Assembly (NCBI GenBank): GCA_028768525.1
Contig: CP054837.1
Coordinates: 3,133,001-3,197,000, forward strand
Length of the DNA stretch: 64,000 bases
Direction of reading: 5' to 3'
From: Desulfobacter sp.
Lineage (GTDB): Bacteria > Desulfobacterota > Desulfobacteria > Desulfobacterales > Desulfobacteraceae
Shown piece by piece: positions 9,339-19,331 of the stretch (position 1 is the stretch's first letter; each line of letters starts with the position of its first letter). The notes beneath the pieces were generated by a model, which was given only the letters and a program-made list of their open reading frames with translations, ran no database searches and had not been told where the DNA came from. Both the position numbers and the translations under genes were made by a program.

Positions 9339-10095
9339 CAGAATTTTTTCCAGAATTACGGTAGTCTAAAATTTTTGCAGGAACGCCAGCGACAATTGCA
9401 TAATCTGGTATATTTTTCGTTACAACAGCACCAGCTCCTACAATGCAACCCTTTCCTATGGTAACACCATCAAGAATGATGGCGCCCAACCCAATCCAAA
9501 CATCATCCCCAATTATTATAGGCCCTTTAGAATATATACCCTGATCCATCATGTTCTTTTCAATATTCTTAAAATGATATCTAGCTCCACCAATACATGT
9601 ATTTGCAGCTATCAAAGTAGCGATTCCGATACTTATGCCCGAGATTGAAGAGATTACAACATTGCAGCCAATATCTGTACGGTCTTTAATAAAAACGCTA
9701 CCTAGTTTGTTCTGAATAACACAATTTTTCGAAAGAATTACATCATCCCCAATAACGATACCGTCCTGTCCTTTACCACTTGCATCTATCAAAACGTTAT
9801 CATCAATTGAGACATAGCTTCCAATAGATATTCTTCCAGGTTGTCTAAATGTAACATTTTTCCCAATAATAATATTTTTCCCGATTTGTTTCATTAAACT
9901 TGGATAAAGGCATTTCCTCAAATAAAAACCTAATCCGCCAGATAAACTTTCGGCAATACATATTACCAATTCATACTTTATGAGCTGAAAAACGCTTCTG
10001 TATCCAAGAACTTTATCCATATACCTATAAATAATGGGCTGTTTTTCGTCATGAAGTTGTTCTCTTAAAAGCTCTTTCTTTTTAGATTTTAACAT
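9331..10095 (-). CDS. Hexapeptide-repeat (left-handed beta-helix) acetyltransferase
   Basis: An acyltransferase of the LbetaH superfamily. The body shows the repeating [LIV]-G-x-x-x-x pattern (IGKNVTFR, IGSYVSID, IGDDVILS, IGDDVWIG, IGKGCIVG) and ends with the family signature IVAGVPAKIL. It probably acetylates a sugar residue of the EPS using acetyl-CoA. A GTG at 10110 extends the frame by five residues; the ATG at 10095 is preferred. It sits between the asparagine-synthase-like gene and the flippase-like gene, in one co-directional run. Confidence 0.85.
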   Translation of the reverse strand: MLKSKKKELLREQLHDEKQPIIYRYMDKVLGYRSVFQLIKYELVICIAESLSGGLGFYLRKCLYPSLMKQIGKNIIIGKNVTFRQPGRISIGSYVSIDDNVLIDASGKGQDGIVIGDDVILSKNCVIQNKLGSVFIKDRTDIGCNVVISSISGISIGIATLIAANTCIGGARYHFKNIEKNMMDQGIYSKGPIIIGDDVWIGLGAIILDGVTIGKGCIVGAGAVVTKNIPDYAIVAGVPAKILDYRNSGKNSVE

Positions 10096-10145
10096 TCCGA
10101 CCAATACCACCCAATTGTTTTCATACTCATAAATTTTACTAAGGT

Positions 10146-12017
10146 TTAAAACTTATTTTTCTGCATCCACAAATGTAAAACTATTAATGCCCAAAGTCGG
10201 TGTGAATGATTATGTGTTTTTGCCATATGCTGAAAAATCAATTTGTTAATATACTTAGTATTAAACAATACGGTATTATTAGAAATATCCAAAAGATGAT
10301 CATTTACAAATTCTTTAACAATTTTTTCATCACGTATCCAATTTTTCATTGGAACGCTATGTCCTAATTTATCTTTTCGAAACACGATCTCATCTGGAAG
10401 AAATCCAGTCATAGCTTTATGGAGCAAATACTTCTCTTTAGATCCATTAATTTTTAATATATTTGGCATTTTTGCTGCGAATTCTACGAATCGATAGTCA
10501 AACATGGGGAATCGACTTTCAATACCAAACTTTCTAAGTAGTTTCATTCTGGCAAAATAAAACCCAACTACTGTTAAATAATCGCCATAAATTGCCTTAC
10601 TCATAAAATCTTGACCATTAGCATCATCATAAATTTTCGCTATACTTAATAATGGGCTAAACTCTTTTAATTCCTCATACAAATTTAAAGACAGCAACCT
10701 TCTTATTTCGTTTGGTAAATAGTAGACTCGCCACCGATTACTGTATAGGTCGGCAGCAAATTGATAGCTGTATGAAAAACGCTTCATTTTGACAATAATA
10801 CTTTTTTTCTTATTAGTATCGGGAAGATATTGCAATAAGCGAATCAATGGCTTTCTTATAAAATTAGGAATTCTATCAAACATACAAGCTATATTATCCG
10901 CTAAATAAACAGGGTGACCGGCAAACAACTCATCACCGCCGTCACCAGTAAACACATAGTTCGTTTTACCATGGGCCTCTTTCCCTAAAATATAAGTGGC
11001 TATTTCAATACCAATATCAGAAAAAGGTTCCTCCATATAAGAAACCATATCTTCAATAACAGAAATCGCTGATGCCGGATATTCAACTAAATGATGTATT
11101 GTTTTATAACTATCTGCCATAATTTGTGCATATTCTGATTCATCAAACGTTTTTCCTTTACAACGAAACGAAAAGGTGTGAATCGGATTTACACTAAGGT
11201 CACTTAATAGGCCCACAACTGAACTTGAATCCATTCCACCGCTTAAAAAAGCACCATGTGTTTTTTCTTTCTCAGCAACCCGAATGGAAACAGCATCTTT
11301 GAAAAGGCGAAACATTTTTTTAGCGTAATCATTTTCATGATTATAAAGTGATACCTTCTCAAAAGACAAATACCAGAATCTCTTTATTTCCAGACTCTGA
11401 TTTGAAATTTTTAAATAATGGCCTGCCGGTAATTTTCTAACATTCTGTAAAAAAGTAGAATTGCCAGGATTATAATTAAACAAGAGATATGTATATAACG
11501 TCCTGTAGTTTAAATTTTTTTTAATATCAGAATGATTAGATAGTTGAATAAGTGATGTACTAAAAATTAATTTTTGATTCTTCCATGAATAAAAAACAGA
11601 TTCAATTCCCAAATGGTCACGGGCGATTATCAATTCTTTTTTCCGTTTATCCCAAATGACAAGTATATAATTACCATTTAGCTTAACGAAACTACCAGTC
11701 TGCCATTTCTTGAAACAAGCGGAAGCAAGCTCAGCAGGATTAGAATCATCTTCGAATTGCTTCGATGCTCCCAATTGGTTTGCCAAATCTTTATAATTAA
11801 AAATATTACCAAAACACAGTACTAAATATTGACTATCATTATAAATTAATTTTTTCTTTTTTTGCAGATTATTAATTTTCAACCTGTTAAAAATTAAACT
11901 AAATTCATCATCGCAATATAATTCTTGCCCATCTTCTTTCAAGCTATCACAACCCAAACCCGATTGGCTTATGGCTTTTTTATCCCAATTATCATTTGTT
12001 AGTATCCCAAAAATCAT
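10146..12017 (-). CDS. Asparagine-synthase-like amidotransferase lacking the N-terminal cysteine
   Basis: A 623-residue AsnB-type protein. The C-terminal synthetase domain keeps the ATP-pyrophosphatase motif FLSGGMDSSS and the downstream FTGDGGDELF. The N-terminal glutaminase domain begins MIFGILTN: the catalytic Cys2 seen in the family (MCGI) is absent, and no alternative Cys lies at a plausible N-terminus. The protein therefore should not hydrolyse glutamine in the usual way and may use free ammonia, or the domain may be structural. A second AsnB-like gene at 14336-16210 has Cys2 intact. These proteins are common in exosortase EPS loci and are thought to amidate a sugar acid. Confidence 0.85.
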   Translation of the reverse strand: MIFGILTNDNWDKKAISQSGLGCDSLKEDGQELYCDDEFSLIFNRLKINNLQKKKKLIYNDSQYLVLCFGNIFNYKDLANQLGASKQFEDDSNPAELASACFKKWQTGSFVKLNGNYILVIWDKRKKELIIARDHLGIESVFYSWKNQKLIFSTSLIQLSNHSDIKKNLNYRTLYTYLLFNYNPGNSTFLQNVRKLPAGHYLKISNQSLEIKRFWYLSFEKVSLYNHENDYAKKMFRLFKDAVSIRVAEKEKTHGAFLSGGMDSSSVVGLLSDLSVNPIHTFSFRCKGKTFDESEYAQIMADSYKTIHHLVEYPASAISVIEDMVSYMEEPFSDIGIEIATYILGKEAHGKTNYVFTGDGGDELFAGHPVYLADNIACMFDRIPNFIRKPLIRLLQYLPDTNKKKSIIVKMKRFSYSYQFAADLYSNRWRVYYLPNEIRRLLSLNLYEELKEFSPLLSIAKIYDDANGQDFMSKAIYGDYLTVVGFYFARMKLLRKFGIESRFPMFDYRFVEFAAKMPNILKINGSKEKYLLHKAMTGFLPDEIVFRKDKLGHSVPMKNWIRDEKIVKEFVNDHLLDISNNTVLFNTKYINKLIFQHMAKTHNHSHRLWALIVLHLWMQKNKF

Positions 12018-12184
12018 GAATTATCCCTATTGCGAAATCTGAATACCTATATTTTTATTTTAAAGCACAACCATTACTAAACGATATATAGATTGAGGTG
12101 AATAAGCTTATCCTGATAATTAAAATTTATTTCATGCCGAAAAAGCTATATTATCAATATTTTAAAAAAAAGTGGTGCCTATAT

Positions 12185-13378
12185 TTAATAAATCATTTTC
12201 AATGCTTTTTGAGCGACTTTTCTAGAAGTAGTAAACTTTACACCGGATATACTGTAAAAATTTTTAATTTCAGGTTTATGATCTATAATTGATTCACTGC
12301 ATTTCAGCATGGAGGTATTTCTTCTTTCTGCAGGAAGAATTCCAGAATAAATTTTCACTATTTGCGCCTGAGTTAAAGATAGCCCCGGAACTGCAGTATT
12401 TATATCAGAAATAAAGCTCCTAATTTGATCGTCTGATGGTTGTGGGTTATCAACCCCCTTGCCATCATCCCATGGTTGATGGCCTGTTCCTGCTAATAGC
12501 CTTCCTCTTAAAGGAACGATAAAGTATGTTCTTGCATTTTTCTTTATAGGGGTAACGGCAATTGCGGTTTTACCAAGTGCTGGTCTATTAAATAAAACAT
12601 TCCAAGCCAAGGATGGATAAAAAAAATCTGCTTCATCAATGCCGGCGTATTTTAAAATATTTCTGCACCAAGGGCCCGCTGTATTAACAACCACTTTCCC
12701 TAAATAATCACATTTGTCTCCATTACTGAGGTCCCAAGTTTTAACACCATAAATTTTTTTATTTTTGATTTTTAAGCCGTTAACCTTAACCCTATCATGA
12801 AAAATAACTCCTTTACGACATGCCATATAAATAACCTCATCCATTAACCCTTTGGGGTCTGGCATAAATGCATCAGTCCAGACTGCGCCACCGGTTAAAT
12901 TTTGCCGGTCAACCCGGGGAAAGAAACGGATTACCTCTCTAGGACTTATTATTTTTCCATTAGGAATTTGGCGGGTTCTGTCTAAGCCGCGATTTCGTTT
13001 ATTCGATAATATATCGTTAGCCAATAACGCGGCCCTTAAAACGCCAGGCCTGTGCAACCCTCTATTATAGAGAGGCATTAAACATTTCATTGGAAATACA
13101 TGTGTTCTGAAATTTTGTAAAAACCATTGCCGTTCTGCAACAGACTCAAAAAATCTTCTTAAATGCATCTTTTGAAGGTATCTTAATCCGCCGTGAATTA
13201 TGCGAAGGCTGTTTGAACTGGTCTGGCTTCCAAACCTATCCTTTTCCAGGACAAGTACTTTTTTTCCTTGATTTGAAGCCTCATACGCAAGCATGATGCC
13301 ATAGATCCCTCCTCCTATGACAATCATGTCATAAGTGGTATTATCTATTCGCTGATCAGTTTGTTGTCGATATACCAT
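12185..13378 (-). CDS. FAD-dependent oxidoreductase, GlpD/DAO family
   Basis: A cytoplasmic FAD enzyme resembling glycerol-3-phosphate dehydrogenase. The N-terminal dinucleotide-binding motif is VIGGGIYG (residues 20-27) with the acidic end LEKD near residue 46, followed by the GlpD-like segment SLRIIHGGLRYLQ. The C-terminal cap expected in full GlpD (about 500 residues) is short here. Its start overlaps the epimerase gene by 34 bases, so it belongs to the EPS operon. It may supply or modify a glycerol-phosphate or sugar precursor; the real substrate is unknown. Confidence 0.75.
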   Translation of the reverse strand: MVYRQQTDQRIDNTTYDMIVIGGGIYGIMLAYEASNQGKKVLVLEKDRFGSQTSSNSLRIIHGGLRYLQKMHLRRFFESVAERQWFLQNFRTHVFPMKCLMPLYNRGLHRPGVLRAALLANDILSNKRNRGLDRTRQIPNGKIISPREVIRFFPRVDRQNLTGGAVWTDAFMPDPKGLMDEVIYMACRKGVIFHDRVKVNGLKIKNKKIYGVKTWDLSNGDKCDYLGKVVVNTAGPWCRNILKYAGIDEADFFYPSLAWNVLFNRPALGKTAIAVTPIKKNARTYFIVPLRGRLLAGTGHQPWDDGKGVDNPQPSDDQIRSFISDINTAVPGLSLTQAQIVKIYSGILPAERRNTSMLKCSESIIDHKPEIKNFYSISGVKFTTSRKVAQKALKMIY

Positions 13379-14370
13379 CGGGCAGTTTTCCTGATCCCTT
13401 CTTGCAAAGAGACTTTGGGCTCGTAACCAAGTATTCGTTTGGCCTTATTTATAGAAAAGGCTCTGTCTAAAGCAAAAAACTCGACTCTTCTGGGAAATAA
13501 TACCGGATTAATCTTCAATATATTACAGAATTTCTCGCAAATCACTGACGCGGCAAATACTGGTTTATAAGGTACCTTGAGCATGGGCCGGGGCTTATTC
13601 AGTATATCCGCTATCAAATTGCACAACTCACTTAAGGTGGTATATGTTTCGCCTCCTATGGTAAAAATTTCTCCTAGAGCTCCGGATTCCCTTCCGCAAA
13701 GTACAATCCCCTCAATAAGATCGTCAATATAAGTCATATGATAAAGCACGTTACCCGATCCAATCATTACAAAAAGCCCTTTGCTGATAGGCCTGAATAA
13801 TTTTAAAAACCGTGTGTCTCCTGGTCCGTAAATTCCAACAGGCCTTACAACAGAGACAGAGAGCCCCTTCTGATAGTACTGGATGGCAAGTTTTTCTCCT
13901 TCAAGCTTTGACCTTTGATAATGATCACCAGGTTTTATTCTATAGTCTTCTGTTGCTGGAGGCTTATCAATCTCTCCCTGGACACCTACCGTGGAACAAT
14001 GGACGAATCTTTTGACATTATTTTGAAAAGCTGCTTCAAGCAGATGACCGGATGCCAGTACATTAACTTGATGAAATTCCTCTTTATCACTGTGTTCGGT
14101 TCTATAGGCCGCTGCAATATGATAAACGGTATCAATGTCTTCAAAATTGTCCATGACAGAATCCGGATCTGTAATATCAACGATTCTGCACTCTACCCCT
14201 AATCGTTCAAGATCAGCTACTTTGGGGCCTTTTCTAACAAAAGCGGTGACAATCTCACCGTCTGCCATTAACCTTCTACACAGATTAAACCCTGTAAATC
14301 CTGTTGCCCCGGTTACAAGTGTCTTCCCCAAATATTCACCCCTTGAACCATCTGTCATACCAGGATTCAA
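13345..14370 (-). CDS. NAD-dependent sugar epimerase/dehydratase (extended SDR)
   Basis: A nucleotide-sugar-modifying enzyme of the extended SDR family. It has the Rossmann motif TGATGFTGFNL near residue 20, and a tyrosine/lysine pair in the YQRSKLEGE segment near residue 150. Its likely role is epimerisation, dehydration or reduction of an NDP-sugar for the EPS. The start overlaps the end of the amidotransferase gene by 35 bases; an internal Met at residue 5 (14358) is an alternative. The exact sugar cannot be read from the sequence. Confidence 0.85.
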   Translation of the reverse strand: MNPGMTDGSRGEYLGKTLVTGATGFTGFNLCRRLMADGEIVTAFVRKGPKVADLERLGVECRIVDITDPDSVMDNFEDIDTVYHIAAAYRTEHSDKEEFHQVNVLASGHLLEAAFQNNVKRFVHCSTVGVQGEIDKPPATEDYRIKPGDHYQRSKLEGEKLAIQYYQKGLSVSVVRPVGIYGPGDTRFLKLFRPISKGLFVMIGSGNVLYHMTYIDDLIEGIVLCGRESGALGEIFTIGGETYTTLSELCNLIADILNKPRPMLKVPYKPVFAASVICEKFCNILKINPVLFPRRVEFFALDRAFSINKAKRILGYEPKVSLQEGIRKTARWYIDNKLISE

Positions 14371-16210
14371 ATACCATTAACGTCCATAAAATATGGCTAT
14401 GGTTTTCTCGTCCTGTCAAATGTTCATTTTTCATAATTTCTATCTGAGAAGAATTGAATATACCTGCCTGTTCTAATCTTTTTCGCTCCAGAAGGAAATT
14501 CATCAACGGCCTCAGTTCCTGAGCCAGCCAATTTTTAATGGGAATACTGAATCCTTCCTTGGGTCGGTATACGCAATGATTCGGCACATGCTGTGCTGCT
14601 ATTTTTTTGAGCAGAACTTTTGTTTTTCCCTTATGGATTTTAAACCTTGAGGGAACTTTAAATGCCAATTCGACGAGTTCCTTATCAAGGAAGGGGACCC
14701 TGACTTCCAATGATGCTGCCATGGACATGCGATCAGTTTTTACAAGGCAATTATCACATAAATAACTTTTTACATCGACATAAAGACTTTTGTTCAAGTT
14801 CTCTTGGGTTTCTGCCCTGTTAAACAAATTGAGAATATGACTCTCGGGGAGGACTGTCATCTGCTGCAATGCACCTGTTGTAAAAAGCCTATTTCTGGCT
14901 TCTTCTCCTGCAAAAAGACGCCATCTGGCATGAGAAAATTCCTGGGGATGCGTGAGCCCCTCAATGAATCTTTTAGCTTTATTTACCAAGCCCTTTTTTG
15001 CCCTACGGGGCCTTAATGATCGGATTGCGGGTTCAATGGCAAAATGTCTCAAAAAAAGGGGGATACGGTTATATTGTTCTGCTTTTTGATCTGCCAGATA
15101 CGTCTCGTATCCTCCAAACAGTTCATCTCCTCCATCCCCACTCAGTGCAACGGTAACCGATTTCCTAGCCAATTTGGAAACTAAAAACGTGGGGAAAATT
15201 GAAAAGTCGCCAATAGGATCATCCATAAAGTGCATCAACTTATCAAATAACCCTGTTATATCCGGCTTAATAATCTCATCTGTATGGTTCAAATTCAAAT
15301 ATTCAGCAACCTCTCTGGCCCACTTCAACTCATTGTATGTCGGATCGTCAAAACCAATACTAAAAGTACTTGCCTGCCCCATTGCTGCCGTAATAAGGGA
15401 AGAGTCTACACCGCCGGACAAAAAGGCGCCCAGAGGAACATCGCTTACGAGCTGATCTTTAACGCTTTGCTTTAATCTGAAATCGACTTCTTCTGACCAT
15501 TCATCCATGGTTTTATAAATCGATTCTTTTCCATTCGGGATATCCCAGTAAGTCTTTGGCTTGCAAGAGGGATTTTCTAAATCAACTACCAAAATATTCC
15601 CTGGCTCAAGCTTATGAATATTTTTAAATAAAGTCTGACTCCCCGATATATACTCCCAAGAGATGAATTCTCCTAGTGCACCCATATTTAATTGTTTTTT
15701 TACAAGCCGGCTGGCCAATATGGATTTAATCTCAGATCCCCATATGATGCATTTCTCACTGTAATAGTAAAATAGAGGTTTGATACCCAGATGATCCCGG
15801 GCGATCAATATTCTTTTTTTTTTAAGGTCGTGAATAACGGTTGCAAACATTCCATTTAAATACAAGGGGAAGTCTATGCCATATTCTTCATAGGCATGAA
15901 CTATAGATTCCGTATCGCTTCTGGTTTTAAATAGATGTCCTTTTGACTCCAGTTCTTGCCGAAGTTTTTTGAAATTGTAAATCTCGCCATTCAGTATTAC
16001 CCTGACGGTATTATCCTCATTATATATTGGCTGCTTTCCACCAGAAATATCTATAATACTGAGTCTGCGCATTGCCAGGCCAACATTGTTACGAATTTCA
16101 AGCCCTTCATCATCCGGCCCCCGATGATAGAGTGTATCACACATGGACTGAAGCTGATTCATATTGGGGCAATATCCCTTAAACCCGGCAATACCTGTTA
16201 TTCCGCACAT
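14336..16210 (-). CDS. Exosortase-associated asparagine synthase-type amidotransferase
   Basis: A 624-residue amidotransferase with an intact glutaminase domain (MCGITGIAG, Cys2 nucleophile after Met removal) and an intact synthetase domain (FLSGGVDSSL, then ALSGDGGDELFGG). It matches the amidotransferases that accompany EpsH/exosortase EPS loci (TIGR03108 type) at full length. It would release ammonia from glutamine and attach it to a carboxylate on a sugar or lipid-linked intermediate. It overlaps the neighbouring glycosyltransferase by one base and the epimerase by 35 bases, in a tightly coupled operon. Confidence 0.9.
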   Translation of the reverse strand: MCGITGIAGFKGYCPNMNQLQSMCDTLYHRGPDDEGLEIRNNVGLAMRRLSIIDISGGKQPIYNEDNTVRVILNGEIYNFKKLRQELESKGHLFKTRSDTESIVHAYEEYGIDFPLYLNGMFATVIHDLKKKRILIARDHLGIKPLFYYYSEKCIIWGSEIKSILASRLVKKQLNMGALGEFISWEYISGSQTLFKNIHKLEPGNILVVDLENPSCKPKTYWDIPNGKESIYKTMDEWSEEVDFRLKQSVKDQLVSDVPLGAFLSGGVDSSLITAAMGQASTFSIGFDDPTYNELKWAREVAEYLNLNHTDEIIKPDITGLFDKLMHFMDDPIGDFSIFPTFLVSKLARKSVTVALSGDGGDELFGGYETYLADQKAEQYNRIPLFLRHFAIEPAIRSLRPRRAKKGLVNKAKRFIEGLTHPQEFSHARWRLFAGEEARNRLFTTGALQQMTVLPESHILNLFNRAETQENLNKSLYVDVKSYLCDNCLVKTDRMSMAASLEVRVPFLDKELVELAFKVPSRFKIHKGKTKVLLKKIAAQHVPNHCVYRPKEGFSIPIKNWLAQELRPLMNFLLERKRLEQAGIFNSSQIEIMKNEHLTGRENHSHILWTLMVFESWYDRWFKG

Positions 16211-17397
16211 TATTTCAGTTTGCTCAACAAATTTCGCATTTTATTCTTATAAACCATTTTGGAGTATTTTTCTTCGTAAAGCCTGCATGCATTACAGGCT
16301 TTCTTTTCGCGCTTTTTCTTATCCCCCAAAGCATCTATTATTTTAGCTGCAAAATCATACGGTTCCGGTTTCGCCAGAAAAGCAACATCATCATTGAGTA
16401 CCTGTGAATGCGAGTAGATATTCGTTGCAACAAGGGGAACCCCACTGGCGATTTGCTCATATATTTTTAGAGGGGTGTTTGTACCGGCAGATCGTGGAGA
16501 AATCAATACACTGGCGTTTTTCGTACACTCAAGTACAATTTCTTTTGATACTGAACCCACAAATTCTACCTCATCCTGGAGACTCATTTTTTTTACCATT
16601 TTACTATAGTATTTTACCTGTTCTTTACTTCCTCCAAGAAACATCAGACGTATATTTTTTTGATTAGAAAGAACCTGTTTAAATGCTTCCAGGGTCATCC
16701 CGATACCCTGATATGATTCCAGCGAGCCAGCATATAGAACCAGCATATTATTAGATGATAAAATACGCTGAATTCTATCGTATTTATCGCTGTTATTCGA
16801 ATTTGATTTTTCTGATGTCACCAGCTTAACCGGTTCAAAAATAGAATTTTCCAACAAAACCACCTTATCTGGTGTTTTGGTTAGAGATTTGGCATACGTT
16901 TCTAAGTCAGGGCATATGGCTATTACGGCATCCGATTGACGTATTGAAAAATTTTCAAGAATCTCAAAAATTTTTATAAGTGCAGCTGAAGATGAAAACT
17001 GAAAATTACTTAATTGCTGGGGAAGGCTGGAGTGCATGTCATACAACAGTTTAAATCGAAAAATGGGCTTCAACACAGAACATAAAAAAACAGCCTCCTC
17101 ATGGGCATGAACAAAATTATATCTAGTTTTAATCAGCAGTAGAATCGTCCAAATCCCCATAACTATATCCAAAAACAACTTTAGAGGCGATGGACCTATT
17201 TTTACATCCCCCAAAGCTTTAAACCTTGGAATTCGGATGATATTAACTCCCGGGAGATCTACATTTTGTCCTTCACCATATGTCAATAAATCAATATCAA
17301 TTCCCTGTTCAGAGGTGATCATGGTTCTATAATACACACTGAACGGGGTGCCCCTTGGGGAAAAAAACGGTTGAGGTGAAATTACGAGAGCTTTCAT
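16210..17397 (-). CDS. Family 4 glycosyltransferase
   Basis: A GT-B glycosyltransferase of 395 residues. The N-terminal SPRGTPFSVYYR segment is the acceptor-side motif seen in EPS-associated GT4 enzymes, the middle has the donor domain start VLYAGSLESYQGI, and the C-terminal donor loop is TPLKIYEQIASGVPLVATN with the family glutamate. It is cytoplasmic and likely adds one sugar of the EPS repeat. Its stop overlaps the amidotransferase start by one base. Confidence 0.88.
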   Translation of the reverse strand: MKALVISPQPFFSPRGTPFSVYYRTMITSEQGIDIDLLTYGEGQNVDLPGVNIIRIPRFKALGDVKIGPSPLKLFLDIVMGIWTILLLIKTRYNFVHAHEEAVFLCSVLKPIFRFKLLYDMHSSLPQQLSNFQFSSSAALIKIFEILENFSIRQSDAVIAICPDLETYAKSLTKTPDKVVLLENSIFEPVKLVTSEKSNSNNSDKYDRIQRILSSNNMLVLYAGSLESYQGIGMTLEAFKQVLSNQKNIRLMFLGGSKEQVKYYSKMVKKMSLQDEVEFVGSVSKEIVLECTKNASVLISPRSAGTNTPLKIYEQIASGVPLVATNIYSHSQVLNDDVAFLAKPEPYDFAAKIIDALGDKKKREKKACNACRLYEEKYSKMVYKNKMRNLLSKLK

Positions 17398-17404
17398 CTT
17401 GTGA

Positions 17405-18229
17405 TTATTTTTTTAATAACCTTTTTCTAATCTGCATATTCAACTGATTAAAAATAAAATTACTTAAACTTTCTTTATCGCCATAAGTTCTTAATCTGGT
17501 TGACGGATCATATAGCTTTCGCTTCAAGCTGTTATAGGGACGATTTTTATCAAGCGTTCCGTCCAAGAAAAAACCAAATGATCCTGGTTTCCTAACTTCT
17601 TTTTTAAACGGCAGAGAGTCACTGCCAGGCAAAATTTTAATGCTTTCATATTCCGCACGCAAAAATTGTTTTGGAAGCGGCATATATTTCAGCCGGCCGC
17701 TGTTGTCTCCCAAAAAAAATCTAATTTCCTCCTTTTTTGTTATCACCTGGTCGACAAGTTTTCCACGCTTTCCCCACCATTTGCCAAATCCCCAGGGGAT
17801 GATCGGTATACCGCCACCCCTATCCACTATTTTGATTTGGTCTAATAATTGTGTATCTTTTGGGAGATTGATTTCTGGCCCTATTACAAGCAGTTCAATG
17901 TTTGCGTTCGTCACTATTTGCTGGCCGCCAATAAGAATTAAAGTTTTATCCGTACCAGATTGGGCGATTATAGACCTTTTTTCATTTGTTTCGATAAACT
18001 TCCAATTTCTAAAATGGCTTCTCTCAAAATCTTTATTCCTTAAATCGCTGAACTTTATTCCTGCGTCAGAATCTGAATAAAACAAAACTCCCTGGAAGTC
18101 TTTTTCTCCTAAGTCTGAACCAATTTGTTTTCTGAAATTTGAATATGCATTATCCATGAAAACATCAAAGTTAAAACATGGATACATATGGACATGAGCG
18201 TCAACTAATATTTTAGCCCCCTGCCTCAT
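17405..18229 (-). CDS. Uncharacterised EPS-locus protein with a PHP/amidohydrolase-like DAHVH start
   Basis: I do not recognise a named family with certainty. The first 20 residues contain ILVDAHVHMYP, the His-x-His metal motif used by PHP and amidohydrolase folds. Further possible ligands or loop motifs are ELLVIGPE (about residue 110), the Trp/Gly-rich IIPWGFGKWWGKRG (about 145) and GDNSGR (about 174). There is no signal peptide and no membrane helix, so it is probably cytoplasmic. It sits 6 bases from the FemAB-like gene and 7 bases from a glycosyltransferase, inside the exosortase operon. A phosphoesterase or deacylase acting on precursors is possible. Confidence 0.6.
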   Translation of the reverse strand: MRQGAKILVDAHVHMYPCFNFDVFMDNAYSNFRKQIGSDLGEKDFQGVLFYSDSDAGIKFSDLRNKDFERSHFRNWKFIETNEKRSIIAQSGTDKTLILIGGQQIVTNANIELLVIGPEINLPKDTQLLDQIKIVDRGGGIPIIPWGFGKWWGKRGKLVDQVITKKEEIRFFLGDNSGRLKYMPLPKQFLRAEYESIKILPGSDSLPFKKEVRKPGSFGFFLDGTLDKNRPYNSLKRKLYDPSTRLRTYGDKESLSNFIFNQLNMQIRKRLLKK

Positions 18230-18235
18230 TAGTGA

Positions 18236-19294
18236 TTACAGGTCAATAAATTTCCTTAATTCCGGTCCAAAGCCTTGTGCTACCGACGGCGGTACTTTTC
18301 TCCAACAACAACCTAATTCTGAAGAGCTTAATTTATTTATTGATTCCATACTGGACCATGAATTGTATTTGACAGCCAGGTCACTCCAAAAAAGGGGCGA
18401 TATCTGTGCTTTCCACTGTTTTTTAAAACGAAAGGTTCCCTCTTGGGGTGTGGATCTTCCAAAATCAAAGAAAGGATATCCCATATCACAGGAAAATTTT
18501 AAAAAATTCCAATAAAGCAGCATATTGGGATTCCAGCGGTTAAATTTTCTTCTGGAGGACGCCCAAGGGACCGAAACCCGGTTTGGATGGCAAAGTAGAA
18601 CTCCGCCGGCTGCAGGTTTTTTATCCGGCATACGGACAATGAACAAATGAGCCCTGTTTCTATAATTTTTAAGAATAGATTCAATCCATTTTTTGCTATG
18701 GACAGGGGATCCCAAGGCGTGCATATTTTCAGCAAATAGTGGATAAAAATATTTAAGCAGTTTTACACCGCTCGTTTCTATGGTCAAACCGTCACGGAGC
18801 GGCTTTTTAATCTGACTCCTAAGCTTTGCCTTAAATGAAGAAAGAAGAATATTGGAATTATCCGGCAGGTTTAATATCATTCCAATTTTTGAATTGTTTA
18901 TAATTTGATCCTCATTAAGGCCTGCAAAAGGTTTTGATGAACGGATGGATATCTCTTTTATACCTCTTTCACTTGCTTTTTTAACCGCCGTTTTCAGAAG
19001 ATATTTCTCCGTATCTGGTGAATCAGCCAGCGGCCCTGCAGCATCACAGAAAGGGAGGGATATCAGCTTTCCTTTTAAAAAGGGTAAATGATGATGAATA
19101 AGTGGGAGAATACCTTTTATAGTGTTGCCTTTTTTTGCAATTAGATAAAGGCTATTAAAATTATATGCCTGTTCAACGGATTCCTTCCATGCAATCAGAT
19201 GGTAGGCAAGGCCATAAGGGTGATTCAGTACGTACTCGTCCCAAGCCTCCTTATCCTTGGGTGTGTATTCTTGTATTTTCATGGAACTATACAT
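18236..19294 (-). CDS. FemAB-related protein, PEP-CTERM system associated
   Basis: A GNAT-fold protein related to FemAB/peptidoglycan aminoacyltransferases and to the exosortase-associated family TIGR03019. Supporting segments are LISLPFCDAAGPLADS, the Lys/Arg-rich stretch near residue 160, and the C-terminal LLYWNFLKFSCDMGYPFFDFGRST, typical of this group. Length (352) is normal. It may transfer an aminoacyl or acyl group to an EPS component; no substrate is known for the family. It lies between the polysaccharide deacetylase and the PHP-like gene. Confidence 0.88.
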   Translation of the reverse strand: MYSSMKIQEYTPKDKEAWDEYVLNHPYGLAYHLIAWKESVEQAYNFNSLYLIAKKGNTIKGILPLIHHHLPFLKGKLISLPFCDAAGPLADSPDTEKYLLKTAVKKASERGIKEISIRSSKPFAGLNEDQIINNSKIGMILNLPDNSNILLSSFKAKLRSQIKKPLRDGLTIETSGVKLLKYFYPLFAENMHALGSPVHSKKWIESILKNYRNRAHLFIVRMPDKKPAAGGVLLCHPNRVSVPWASSRRKFNRWNPNMLLYWNFLKFSCDMGYPFFDFGRSTPQEGTFRFKKQWKAQISPLFWSDLAVKYNSWSSMESINKLSSSELGCCWRKVPPSVAQGFGPELRKFIDL

Positions 19295-19331
19295 AGTTAC
19301 ATCGCGTTTGTGATACTATCCGCAGTTTATC

